DNA of 64,000 bases. It comes from Euryarchaeota archaeon (lineage in GTDB: Archaea; Thermoplasmatota; SW-10-69-26; JACQPN01). The stretch lies in assembly GCA_016207515.1 (NCBI GenBank), contig JACQPN010000025.1:186001-250000 (forward strand), given 5' to 3'. The position numbers were made by a program, and so were the translations under genes. Positions 27,185 through 35,249 of the stretch are shown here, piece after piece (the first letter of the stretch is position 1; every line of letters begins with the position of its first letter). The notes under the pieces are model-generated. The model was not told where the DNA came from. It did not search any database and saw only the letters and a list, made by a program, of their open reading frames with translations.

Positions 27185-27888
27185 GAACGCCGGCGCAACG
27201 GCGACGCGGCCTGGCAAACCGGATCCTCAGCGCCGTCCTCACGCCCGTGCGGTTCGCGCTGGAAACCGGACATGCGCATAGCGCCCTCGTCGGGCGCGCG
27301 GAAAATGCGGCCCATGACCCAATTCCATGGTACACCTATGGTGCGACGGCGTTCTTGGCGGGCCTCGAAACGGCCCCGCTTGCCATCCTGGAATTCGGCG
27401 GCGGCCAATCCACCATTTGGTGGGCGCACCGCGCTGCAAGGGTCACGACGATTGAGGACGATCCATCCTGGGAGAAACTCTTAAGGCGCGATTTGGCCGC
27501 ACTCCCGAATGTCGAGATTCGCATCGCCGCGGATACCGGCTCGTTCCCAAATCTGGCAAATGGTGGCCCTTTCGACATCACGATTGTCGACGGCGGCCCT
27601 AGGTTCGAGTGCGTCGAGACCGCGCTTACCGTGACGAAACCGACCGGCTTGATAGTGGTCGACGACACGGATTACCCGTGGGACCCCCGGGGGGAAGGGA
27701 AGTACCGGATGCTCGATGCTATTGATGACGCGGGCTGGGGCCGCGTCGACTTCCACGGGTTCGCGCCGGGCGTTTGGACCCCCCATTGTACGTCTGTGTT
27801 TTTCAAGCCTGAGTGCGACCTTTTCAGGGCCCGTGGCGCCCCCCGACCCGGACTCGGCCTCAAGGACGAGCCGCCGCGGCGCGTGTGA
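27142..27888 (+). CDS. SAM-dependent methyltransferase-like protein
   Basis: 248 aa; overlaps the end of the GT2 gene by 43 bases. After a basic N-terminus it has a Rossmann-like region with ILEFGGGQSTIWWA as the likely cofactor loop, TTIEDDPSW at the end of strand 2, FDITIVDGGP and LIVVDDTDYPWD. The order fits a class I methyltransferase with an acidic metal-binding set (D-G-G, D-D-T-D), as in O-methyltransferases. Substrate unknown; probably glycan modification. Confidence 0.65.
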   Translation: MAVTTANWPKYRGLRTPAQRRRGLANRILSAVLTPVRFALETGHAHSALVGRAENAAHDPIPWYTYGATAFLAGLETAPLAILEFGGGQSTIWWAHRAARVTTIEDDPSWEKLLRRDLAALPNVEIRIAADTGSFPNLANGGPFDITIVDGGPRFECVETALTVTKPTGLIVVDDTDYPWDPRGEGKYRMLDAIDDAGWGRVDFHGFAPGVWTPHCTSVFFKPECDLFRARGAPRPGLGLKDEPPRRV

Positions 27889-27920
27889 ATCCAAGCCCGT
27901 GACTAGAAGGAGAATCCCCC

Positions 27921-29681
27921 ATGAAGCGCGTCATCCTCGGCATCTCCGCATTCCACGGCGACTCTTCAGCCGCGCTGGTCGTTGACGGCCAACTGGTGGC
28001 AGCCGTCGAGGAGGAGCGGTTCCGCCGCATCAAGCATTGGGCAGGGTTCCCGAGTGAGTCGATCAAGAGGTGTCTGGAGATCGGAGGCGTTTCTCCTGCC
28101 GCGGTCACGGATTTCGCTATCGCGCGAGACCCCAACGCCCACCTCCTGCGCAAGGCATTGTTCGTCGCGTCGCGGCTCCCCAGCCCAAGGCTCGTGGGTG
28201 ACCGCGCCCGAAACTCCGGCCGCATTAGGAACGTTCCCGGTCGGGTGGCGGAGACGCTTGGGCTCGACTCAAAAAGCGTGTCAAGCCGGACCCATTGGGT
28301 CGAACACCATCCGGCGCATCTCGCCAGCGCCTACTATGCATCACCGTTCGAGGAGGCAGCGGTCTGCGCAATAGACGGCTTCGGGGATTTCGTCAGCACT
28401 TCGTACGCCGTTGGACGCGGGCCCCGCCTCGACGTGGTCGATCGTGTGCATTTCCCCCACTCTCTTGGGATGCTCTATCTCGCGATCACGCAATTCCTCG
28501 GCTTCACGAAGTACGGCGATGAGTACAAGGTCATGGGCCTTGCCCCGTACGGCTCGCCGGAACACGCCGAAAAGATCCGAAAGCTCCTCCGCCTCCGGCC
28601 GAAGGGTCGCTTCGAATTGGATCTGTCCTACTTCCGCCACCACACGGGCGGCGTGAACATGACGTGGGACGAAGGTGAGCCCACGATGGGCGCCGTCTAC
28701 TCGAAGAGGATGGAGGAGCTCCTCGGAAAACGACGAGATCCCAAGGAGGCCGTGGCAAAGAAGCACGAGGACCTCGCCGCTTCCTTGCAAGTCGTGTTCG
28801 AGGAGGCGCAGGCGCACGTGCTCAATGGCTTGGCGGAACGTACGCGGATGTCGAGGCTCGCCTTTGCCGGAGGATGCGCGATGAACAGCGTCGCGAACGG
28901 CAAGATCCGTGAAAGGACCGATTTCAAAGAGGTCTTCATCCAACCCGCGGCCGGCGACGCCGGCACTTCGCTTGGCGCAGCGCTCTACGTCCATAACATG
29001 AAGGGCGGAACCGGACCGCGGTTCGTGATGCACCATTCCTATTGGGGGCCCTCGTTCGACGACGCTTCCCACGGGGCAGCCATCAAAGCGCGGGAGACTG
29101 ACCTCCTGGGCCAACATTGCACTTTCAAGGAATTCCCCGAAGAGGAGGCGCTTTGCTCGTATGTGGCCGGCCGGATATCAGAGGGCGCCATCGTCGGCTG
29201 GTTCCAGGGCCGCATGGAATGGGGCGCGCGCGCCCTTGGGAACAGGAGCATCCTCGCGGATCCACGAAGAGCGGACATGCGCGAGATCATCAACACGAAG
29301 ATCAAGTTCCGGGAGAGGTTCCGACCGTTCGCACCATCGATCCTGAAGGAATCTCTTAGCGACTTCTTCGTGGACGCCGTCCCGGATCCTTTCATGATCC
29401 AAGTCTACCCCGTCCGTGCGGACAAAAGGACGATCATCCCGGCCGTGACACACGTCGACGAATCGGGGCGGCTCCAGACCGTGGACCGGGCCGCCAATCC
29501 CCGCTATTGGCTCTTACTGAAGCACTTTGAGAAGCGCACCGGTGTGCCGGTACTCTTGAACACCTCATTCAACGAGAACGAACCGATCGTGCACAGGCCG
29601 GAGGAGGCGCTGGATTGTTTCCTGCGCACAAAGATGGACGTCCTGGCGCTCGGGAACCGCGTCCTGGAAAAGAGAACTTGA
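27921..29681 (+). CDS. NodU/CmcH-type O-carbamoyltransferase
   Basis: 586 aa. GISAFHGDSSAALVVDG begins the N-terminal ASKHA-type domain; the metal-site histidines lie in EHHPAHLASAYY, followed by AIDGFGDF. The C-terminal YrdC-like/Kae1-like part has FAGGCAMNSVANGKI, GDAGTSLGAAL, WGARALGNRSILADPR and RFRPFAPSI. It transfers a carbamoyl group from carbamoyl phosphate to a hydroxyl on a sugar, as in Nod factors and antibiotics. It is preceded by GAAGGAG. Full length, with all characteristic motifs. It decorates the polymer made by this locus (inferred from context). Confidence 0.9.
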   Translation: MKRVILGISAFHGDSSAALVVDGQLVAAVEEERFRRIKHWAGFPSESIKRCLEIGGVSPAAVTDFAIARDPNAHLLRKALFVASRLPSPRLVGDRARNSGRIRNVPGRVAETLGLDSKSVSSRTHWVEHHPAHLASAYYASPFEEAAVCAIDGFGDFVSTSYAVGRGPRLDVVDRVHFPHSLGMLYLAITQFLGFTKYGDEYKVMGLAPYGSPEHAEKIRKLLRLRPKGRFELDLSYFRHHTGGVNMTWDEGEPTMGAVYSKRMEELLGKRRDPKEAVAKKHEDLAASLQVVFEEAQAHVLNGLAERTRMSRLAFAGGCAMNSVANGKIRERTDFKEVFIQPAAGDAGTSLGAALYVHNMKGGTGPRFVMHHSYWGPSFDDASHGAAIKARETDLLGQHCTFKEFPEEEALCSYVAGRISEGAIVGWFQGRMEWGARALGNRSILADPRRADMREIINTKIKFRERFRPFAPSILKESLSDFFVDAVPDPFMIQVYPVRADKRTIIPAVTHVDESGRLQTVDRAANPRYWLLLKHFEKRTGVPVLLNTSFNENEPIVHRPEEALDCFLRTKMDVLALGNRVLEKRT

Positions 29682-29692
29682 AGGCCCGTCCA

Positions 29693-30973
29693 ATGCGCCT
29701 GCTTTTCATCAACAACCATTACCCGCCGGACGCGAACCCCACCGGGAACCTTGTCGCTCAAGTTGCAGAAGGCCTAGTGGAACGAGGGCACGCCGTGACC
29801 GTCGTCACGGCCGTTCCCCATTATGCGCGCTTCGAGACGGAGCCAGAGTGGCGAGGCCGTTTCTCTTATCGAACCAACGAGAAAGGCGTCGATATCATCC
29901 GCGTATACGTGCACGCTCGCGGCGGGAAGGAGAAGCGGACCCGGCGTATCCTCAACTACCTCACGTTCAACCTGTTCGCCCTCTGGGCTTCGTTGACGGC
30001 GAAAGGCCCATACGATGCCGTGTTCGCGCCGAACGGCTCCTTCTTCGTGGGACTCACCGCGTGGTTGGCCGCGTCACGGTTCGGCGCACCCTGGATATAC
30101 AACGTACAAGACCTCTACCCGGATGTTCCCATCCGGATGGGCATGGTCCGCGGCCGGGGCACCATCACCTTGCTTCGCCGCCTCGAACGGTTCATGTACG
30201 ACAGGGCCTCGCGGATCACGGTGATCGCCCCGTCGTTCAAGACCAACATCGAGAGGAAAGGAGTGCCTTCTGGACGGGTAGTGGTGGTCCCGAATTTCGT
30301 TGACACCCGCTTCATCCGGCCCCTTGCGCGCATCAACGCATTCTCGACCGAACATGGGCTCGACGGAAGGTTCGCCGTGGGTTACGCCGGCAACCTCGGT
30401 TACGCCTCCGAGCTCGAGACCCTCCTCAAGGCCGCAAAGGCGGTCGAAGGCCTGTCGGAAATGCGGTTCGTCATAGTCGGAGAGGGGATTTCGAAACCAG
30501 GGCTCGTGGCCGAAGCCGGGCGCCTTGGTCTTCGTAACATACTTTTCCTCCCATTCCAACCCCGCGAACGGTTGCCCGAAATGCGCGCCGCCATGGACGT
30601 GCACCTTTCACTCTACAAGCGGGGCGCGTCAAGCGATTCGTTGCCGTCGAAGACGTACGAGATAATGGCCAGCGGGCGGCCGATCGTCCTGGCGGCGGAT
30701 CCTGGGAGCGATGTCTGGAACCTCGTCCAATCGGCTGGATGTGGCATATGCCTCGAACCCGGGGACGCAAAGGGACTTGCCGAAGCCCTTCTTTCGCTTG
30801 AGAAGGACGCGACGATGCGCACGGAGATGGGAAGGCGCGGCCGCCTCGAGGCGGACGGATCCTTCTCCAAGAACACCGCAATAGACTCCTACGAGCGGCT
30901 CTTTCAAGACGTCTCAGGCACGCCTCACCAACGGCTTAAGACGTCCACGGCCATGTCGGAGAGTGTGCGATAG
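29693..30973 (+). CDS. GT4 family glycosyltransferase (WbuB-like)
   Basis: 426 aa from the ATG at 29693; a TTG at 29678 overlapping the previous stop is possible. It begins MRLLFINNHYPPDANPTGN, and has the IYNVQDLYPDVPIRMG segment that is typical of WbuB-type fucosamine/deoxyhexose transferases. The donor domain has VGYAGNLGYASELETLL, VGEGISKPGL, LYKRGASSDSLPSKTYEIMASG and RPIVLAADPGS. It sits immediately before the GDP-fucose genes, so it may use GDP-L-fucose or a related deoxy sugar (inference). Confidence 0.85.
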   Translation: MRLLFINNHYPPDANPTGNLVAQVAEGLVERGHAVTVVTAVPHYARFETEPEWRGRFSYRTNEKGVDIIRVYVHARGGKEKRTRRILNYLTFNLFALWASLTAKGPYDAVFAPNGSFFVGLTAWLAASRFGAPWIYNVQDLYPDVPIRMGMVRGRGTITLLRRLERFMYDRASRITVIAPSFKTNIERKGVPSGRVVVVPNFVDTRFIRPLARINAFSTEHGLDGRFAVGYAGNLGYASELETLLKAAKAVEGLSEMRFVIVGEGISKPGLVAEAGRLGLRNILFLPFQPRERLPEMRAAMDVHLSLYKRGASSDSLPSKTYEIMASGRPIVLAADPGSDVWNLVQSAGCGICLEPGDAKGLAEALLSLEKDATMRTEMGRRGRLEADGSFSKNTAIDSYERLFQDVSGTPHQRLKTSTAMSESVR

Positions 30974-30976
30974 GGA

Positions 30977-32020
30977 ATGAAGAAAGCGCTAGTGACCGGG
31001 GTGACGGGCCAAGACGGGTCCTACCTCACCGAACTGCTCCTAGGGAAAGGCTACGAGGTCCATGGGATCATCCGGCGCGCTTCGAGTTTCAACACGGGTA
31101 GGCTCGACCACCTCTATCATGACCCGCACGAGAAGGGGACCCGCCTCTTCCTCCATCACGGCGACATGACGGACGGGACGAGCCTACGACGCATCATGGA
31201 GACGGTGCGGCCAGACGAGGTCTACAACCTCGGCGCCCAATCGCACGTCAAGGTGAGTTTCGACCTGCCGGAGTACACGGCCGATACGGTCGCCATGGGC
31301 ACGCTACGGATGCTGGAGACCCTTCGAGACCACGCCGCGACGACGGGTCGGCAAGTGAAGTACTATCAGGCTGGATCCTCCGAGATGTTCGGATCGACGC
31401 CTCCGGCGCAGTCCGAGACCAGCCCTTTCCTTCCTCGTAGCCCATACGCGGCGAGCAAGGTCGCTGCCCACCACTACGCTGTGAACTACCGCGAGGCGTA
31501 CGGGCTTTTCATCGCGAATGGCATCCTGTTCAACCACGAATCACCTCGACGTGGAGAGACTTTCGTGACAAGGAAGATCACGAGGGCTGTGGGCAGGATC
31601 AAGTTAGGCCTCCAGAAAACACTGTACTTGGGCAACCTCGAAGCGCAGCGCGATTGGGGATTCGCGGGGGATTACGTCGAGGCCATGTGGTCGATGCTCC
31701 AAGCAACGACCGCGGGGGATTTCGTCGTCGCCACGGGCCGCTCGCACTCGGTGACCGAGTTCGTGGAGGCGGCGTTCTCTCATGCCAAACTGGATTGGAA
31801 GGCCCACGTCAAGGTGGACAAGAGATACCTTCGCCCCACGGAGACCGATCACCTGCGCGGCGACGCATCCAAAGCCGCGCGCACGCTCGGTTGGAAGCCG
31901 CGTATCGGCTTCGAGGAACTCGTCCAGATGATGGTCGATCACGATCTTGAGCTCGCCCAGCAGGAAAAGACGCTAAGACTAGCGGGCCACAAAGTGGGCG
32001 GAGGCAAGGCCAATGAATAG
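30977..32020 (+). CDS. gmd: GDP-mannose 4,6-dehydratase
   Basis: 347 aa, near-canonical. [19 protein letters not shown] binds NADP, followed by [17 protein letters not shown]; the catalytic set is in QAGSSEMFG and SPYAASK; the substrate region is [16 protein letters not shown]; and the C-terminal [13 protein letters not shown] is diagnostic. It converts GDP-D-mannose to GDP-4-keto-6-deoxy-D-mannose. The next gene encodes GDP-L-fucose synthase and overlaps it by 8 bases, so the two make GDP-L-fucose for the locus. The second, shorter dehydratase at 2441 is more divergent. Confidence 0.95.
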   Translation: MKKALVTGVTGQDGSYLTELLLGKGYEVHGIIRRASSFNTGRLDHLYHDPHEKGTRLFLHHGDMTDGTSLRRIMETVRPDEVYNLGAQSHVKVSFDLPEYTADTVAMGTLRMLETLRDHAATTGRQVKYYQAGSSEMFGSTPPAQSETSPFLPRSPYAASKVAAHHYAVNYREAYGLFIANGILFNHESPRRGETFVTRKITRAVGRIKLGLQKTLYLGNLEAQRDWGFAGDYVEAMWSMLQATTAGDFVVATGRSHSVTEFVEAAFSHAKLDWKAHVKVDKRYLRPTETDHLRGDASKAARTLGWKPRIGFEELVQMMVDHDLELAQQEKTLRLAGHKVGGGKANE

Positions 32021-32972
32021 GGGGTCGAAGATCTTCGTCGCTGGGCACCGCGGCCTGGTCGGCTCCGCGATAACGAGACGATTACAATCCGCCGGCCACA
32101 CCAACCTCGTCACGAGGACGCGAAACGAGCTCGACTTGACGGACCAGGCCCGGGTACGCGGGTTCTTCGACGAGGAGCGACCCGAATTCGTGTTCGTCGC
32201 GGCCGCAAAGGTCGGCGGCATCCATGCCAACAACACGCTCCCGGCCGAGTTCATCTGGAACAACCTGATGATACAATCCAATGTAATCGATGCCGCTTAC
32301 AGGTCGGGTGTGACGAAGCTCCTATTCCTAGGTTCTTCCTGCATCTACCCGCGCCTCGCTCCGCAGCCGATGAAAGAGGAACACCTGCTGACTGGTAGCC
32401 TCGAACCCACGAACGAATGGTATGCCGTGGCGAAGATCGCCGGCATCAAGACGTGCCAGGCCTACCGGCGGCAATACGGGTTCGATGCGATAAGCGCCAT
32501 GCCGGCGAACCTCTACGGGCCCGGCGACAACTTCCACCCCTTGTATTCCCACGTGCTTCCGGCATTGATGAGACGATTCCACGAAGCCAAGAAGGCGGGC
32601 GCCAAGGATGTCGTGATTTGGGGGACTGGCGCACCGCGGCGCGAGTTCCTGCACTGCGACGACTTGGCCGATGCCGCGCTTTTCCTGATGGAGACGTACG
32701 AGGACGAACGGACCATCAACGTCGGCGCCGGCACCGACATGACCATCGGCGAAGCGGCACGCACCATGGCCGAAGTCGTCGGATACCATGGCCAAGTCAT
32801 GTTCGATCCGAGTAAGCCCGACGGCCAACCGAAGAAATTGCTCGACACGACGCGCCTCTCGAACCTGGGTTGGCGGCCAAAGATCCCCTTCCGCAAAGGC
32901 CTGGAAGACACCTACCGCTGGTTCCTCGAGAACGAGTCGTCCATCCTGGCGGAGCCAGCTCTTGCACCCTGA
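32013..32972 (+). CDS. fcl: GDP-L-fucose synthase
   Basis: 319 aa. [13 protein letters not shown] is the NADP loop. [23 protein letters not shown] and the catalytic [11 protein letters not shown] (Y-x3-K) all match GMER/Fcl, and the substrate motif NLYGPGDNF follows. It epimerises C3 and C5 and reduces C4 of the Gmd product to give GDP-L-fucose. It overlaps the gmd stop codon region, so it is co-translated. Normal length. Confidence 0.95.
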   Translation: MNRGSKIFVAGHRGLVGSAITRRLQSAGHTNLVTRTRNELDLTDQARVRGFFDEERPEFVFVAAAKVGGIHANNTLPAEFIWNNLMIQSNVIDAAYRSGVTKLLFLGSSCIYPRLAPQPMKEEHLLTGSLEPTNEWYAVAKIAGIKTCQAYRRQYGFDAISAMPANLYGPGDNFHPLYSHVLPALMRRFHEAKKAGAKDVVIWGTGAPRREFLHCDDLADAALFLMETYEDERTINVGAGTDMTIGEAARTMAEVVGYHGQVMFDPSKPDGQPKKLLDTTRLSNLGWRPKIPFRKGLEDTYRWFLENESSILAEPALAP

Positions 32973-33066
32973 TCCGCGGGCGCGCGTCCGTTTCGGCTGA
33001 TGGCGTGTTTATGCCACCTGGCCCTTTTCTTCGCGCCAGCGTGGGCTCCGTTTCCGCCTATTTCAA

Positions 33067-34110
33067 ATGCCCATCTACCATAATCGGCGACTGTTACCGT
33101 TGACTAAGACAGCGCTCGTCACAGGGGCCACCGGTGTGGTCGGACCCACACTCATCAAGCTGCTCATAGACCAGGGTTGGAACGTCCGCGCGGTCGCCCG
33201 ACGCCTTCCGCCTCAAGCCTCCTTCCGCCAAGGCCAAGAGTGCGTGGCCGCCGACGTCTCCGATCCTGAAGCGATGAAGCGTGTTACAAGAGGCGTTGAG
33301 GCGGTTTTCCACTTGGCGGCGACGTTACACGAGCGCGCACCAATCGCGGTGCCGCGTGAGAGATACGCGGCCGTCAACGTGGACGGCGCGAGAAACGTCG
33401 CGCGTGCCGCGCGAGATGCCGGCGTGGAGACGATCGTCCACGCCAGCACCATCAACGTCCTCGGGCCGACGCGCCGCGGCGAAACATGGGACGACGAGAC
33501 CCCGCCACGACCCCCTGACCCCTACTCCAGGAGCAAACTAGAGGGGGAGCTTGCCGTCCGGGAGGCGAGGCCCGATTCAGTGGTGATCCGCCTCGGCGCC
33601 GTCTACGGTGGCCGCATGAAAGGGAATTATCTCCGCATGTTGGATTACATCCGGAAGGGACGGTTCGTCCACGTGGGGCGAGCCGACAACCGCAGAAGCC
33701 TCGTTTTCGAAGACGATGCCGCGGCGGCCCTCGCGGCCGCCGCCCACAACAAAGAGACCCGTGGCCGGACCTACATCGTGACGGACGGCGAACCGCACAC
33801 CATGAAAGAGATCGCGGACGCAATGGCCAATGCCCTCGGAAGACCGCGCCCCACCCTGCATGTGCCGGCGGCGGCAGCCGGAATCGCATTTGCTTCCGTC
33901 GGGGCCTGGAGGCGTCTAAAGGGTGACGCCGTCGGTTGGAACCGCGAGACGCTGGCGAAGATCACCGAGGACATGTCGGTCGTAGGCCACGCCGCTCGCC
34001 GGGATTTTGGCTACGTACCGAAGTGGCCCCTCGGTGAAGGCTGGCGGGAAACGTTGAAGAGATTATCGATTGAGGGCGGCAAAGCCCCGGTCCCGGAGCG
34101 GAGAATGTGA
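33067..34110 (+). CDS. NAD-dependent sugar epimerase/dehydratase
   Basis: 347 aa from the ATG at 33067; a TTG at 33100 would start directly before TKTALVTGATGVVGPTL, the NAD-binding loop, and is possible. The catalytic Y-S-R-S-K is in PDPYSRSKLEGE. RLGAVYGGRMKGN and DGEPHTMKEIADAM follow. It is typical of extended SDR epimerases that work next to WecA-like transferases. A weak TATA-like TGTTTATG near 33005 may give it its own start of transcription. The stop overlaps the start of the next gene (GTGA). Substrate is probably a UDP- or GDP-hexose. Confidence 0.82.
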   Translation: MPIYHNRRLLPLTKTALVTGATGVVGPTLIKLLIDQGWNVRAVARRLPPQASFRQGQECVAADVSDPEAMKRVTRGVEAVFHLAATLHERAPIAVPRERYAAVNVDGARNVARAARDAGVETIVHASTINVLGPTRRGETWDDETPPRPPDPYSRSKLEGELAVREARPDSVVIRLGAVYGGRMKGNYLRMLDYIRKGRFVHVGRADNRRSLVFEDDAAAALAAAAHNKETRGRTYIVTDGEPHTMKEIADAMANALGRPRPTLHVPAAAAGIAFASVGAWRRLKGDAVGWNRETLAKITEDMSVVGHAARRDFGYVPKWPLGEGWRETLKRLSIEGGKAPVPERRM

Positions 34111-35120
34111 CACCGGATTGGGGCCTCATTGCCGCGGCGGCGCTCTTGAGCTTCGTACTGGCCGGGGCGATGATCCATGTCGCCAAACGGATCGGCCTCG
34201 TCGACCGCCCAAACGACCGGAGCCTGCACACGGCCCCGAAGCTTCGCGGCGGCGGCGTCGCCATCGTCGTGACTTTTGAGTGTGTCTTGTACCTGTTGTA
34301 CAACTCATCCGCAATAGGACCATTGCCCGCCTTGGTCCTGGGCGCGGGCGGTGGCATCGTCGCCATCATCGGTTTCCTCGATGACGTGAAGAGTCGCGGG
34401 AACACCGTCCGAATGGCGGTCTGGACAAGCGTGGCGGTGGGGTCGCTTCTCGCCCTCGGTGGTCTTCAGGTCCTACGCGTGGGCGCCGGGTCGTGGACGC
34501 TTGGCGTTTTTGGCACGACGATCGCCATCATCGGCGTCATCTGGATGATTAACCTCTACAATTTCATGGACGGGATCGATGGCCTCGCGGCGGCTCAAGG
34601 TGTCTTCGTGGCCGGCGTAGGCGCGGCGTTACTATATGCCTCCGGTTCAGAGGCGCTTGCGACCCTTTCCGCGGCGCTCGGGGCGGCCTGCCTCGGATTT
34701 CTTGCGTGGAACAAGTCCCCGGCGCGGATCTTCATGGGAGACGTCGGCAGCGGTTTTCTCGGCTTCTCCTTCGCCGCCTTGGCCATCCTGTCGGAGGTGA
34801 CGAACGGCCCGCCGCTCACCGTATGGGCGATCCTTCTTGCGCCATTCATCGGGGACGCGACGCTCACCGTCATCAGGAGAATCGGCAACCGAGAGCCGTT
34901 CTGGGTCGCTCACCGGTCACATGCCTATCAGCGGCTCGTCCAGGGGGGGTGGTCGCACTCGGCGGTCGTTGGTGCCGTTCTTGCGTTGGATGTCCTTCTT
35001 GCTCTCGCGGCGTTCCTCGCCTATTCGAGCCCCGACACCGCGGTGCCGATGGTGGCCCTTGCGTACATCGTGGTGATCGGCGCTTGGGCGGCGGTCAAAC
35101 CCAGACCCGCCCGATCGTGA
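34107..35120 (+). CDS. MraY/WecA-like polyprenyl-phosphate glycosyl-1-phosphate transferase
   Basis: 337 aa integral membrane protein, GTG start overlapping the previous stop. The family motifs are all visible: RSLHTAPKLRGGG, GFLDDVKSR (the Asp pair), NLYNFMDGIDGLA, MGDVGSGFLGF, and AHRSHAYQRLV, the last being typical of WbpL-like bacterial-type enzymes. About ten membrane segments. It starts the glycan by moving a sugar-1-phosphate from a UDP sugar to the polyprenyl (dolichyl) phosphate carrier on the cytoplasmic face. Its presence with a Wzy-like polymerase supports a lipid-linked repeat-unit pathway. Confidence 0.9.
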   Translation: MTPDWGLIAAAALLSFVLAGAMIHVAKRIGLVDRPNDRSLHTAPKLRGGGVAIVVTFECVLYLLYNSSAIGPLPALVLGAGGGIVAIIGFLDDVKSRGNTVRMAVWTSVAVGSLLALGGLQVLRVGAGSWTLGVFGTTIAIIGVIWMINLYNFMDGIDGLAAAQGVFVAGVGAALLYASGSEALATLSAALGAACLGFLAWNKSPARIFMGDVGSGFLGFSFAALAILSEVTNGPPLTVWAILLAPFIGDATLTVIRRIGNREPFWVAHRSHAYQRLVQGGWSHSAVVGAVLALDVLLALAAFLAYSSPDTAVPMVALAYIVVIGAWAAVKPRPARS

Positions 35121-35186
35121 TTCGAGCCCCGGTCGAGGCACCCCCTCGTACCATGAAAGAAGTCAAGACGCGGCCGTCATGGAACC

Positions 35187-35198
35187 TCTATATATACC
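35187..35198 (+). promoter_or_regulatory. TATA box for the FlaA1/CapD-type gene
   Basis: TCTATATATACC lies in the 129-base gap before the gene at 35250. A start about 25 bases downstream gives a leader of some 35 nt. It is the clearest TATA element on the plus strand of the polysaccharide locus, suggesting the last gene is also transcribed alone. Confidence 0.6.
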
Positions 35199-35249
35199 TA
35201 CGTCTCTGTGTCGGATTCGTAGGACCGGGGCAGAACGCACGGGCTTCCC

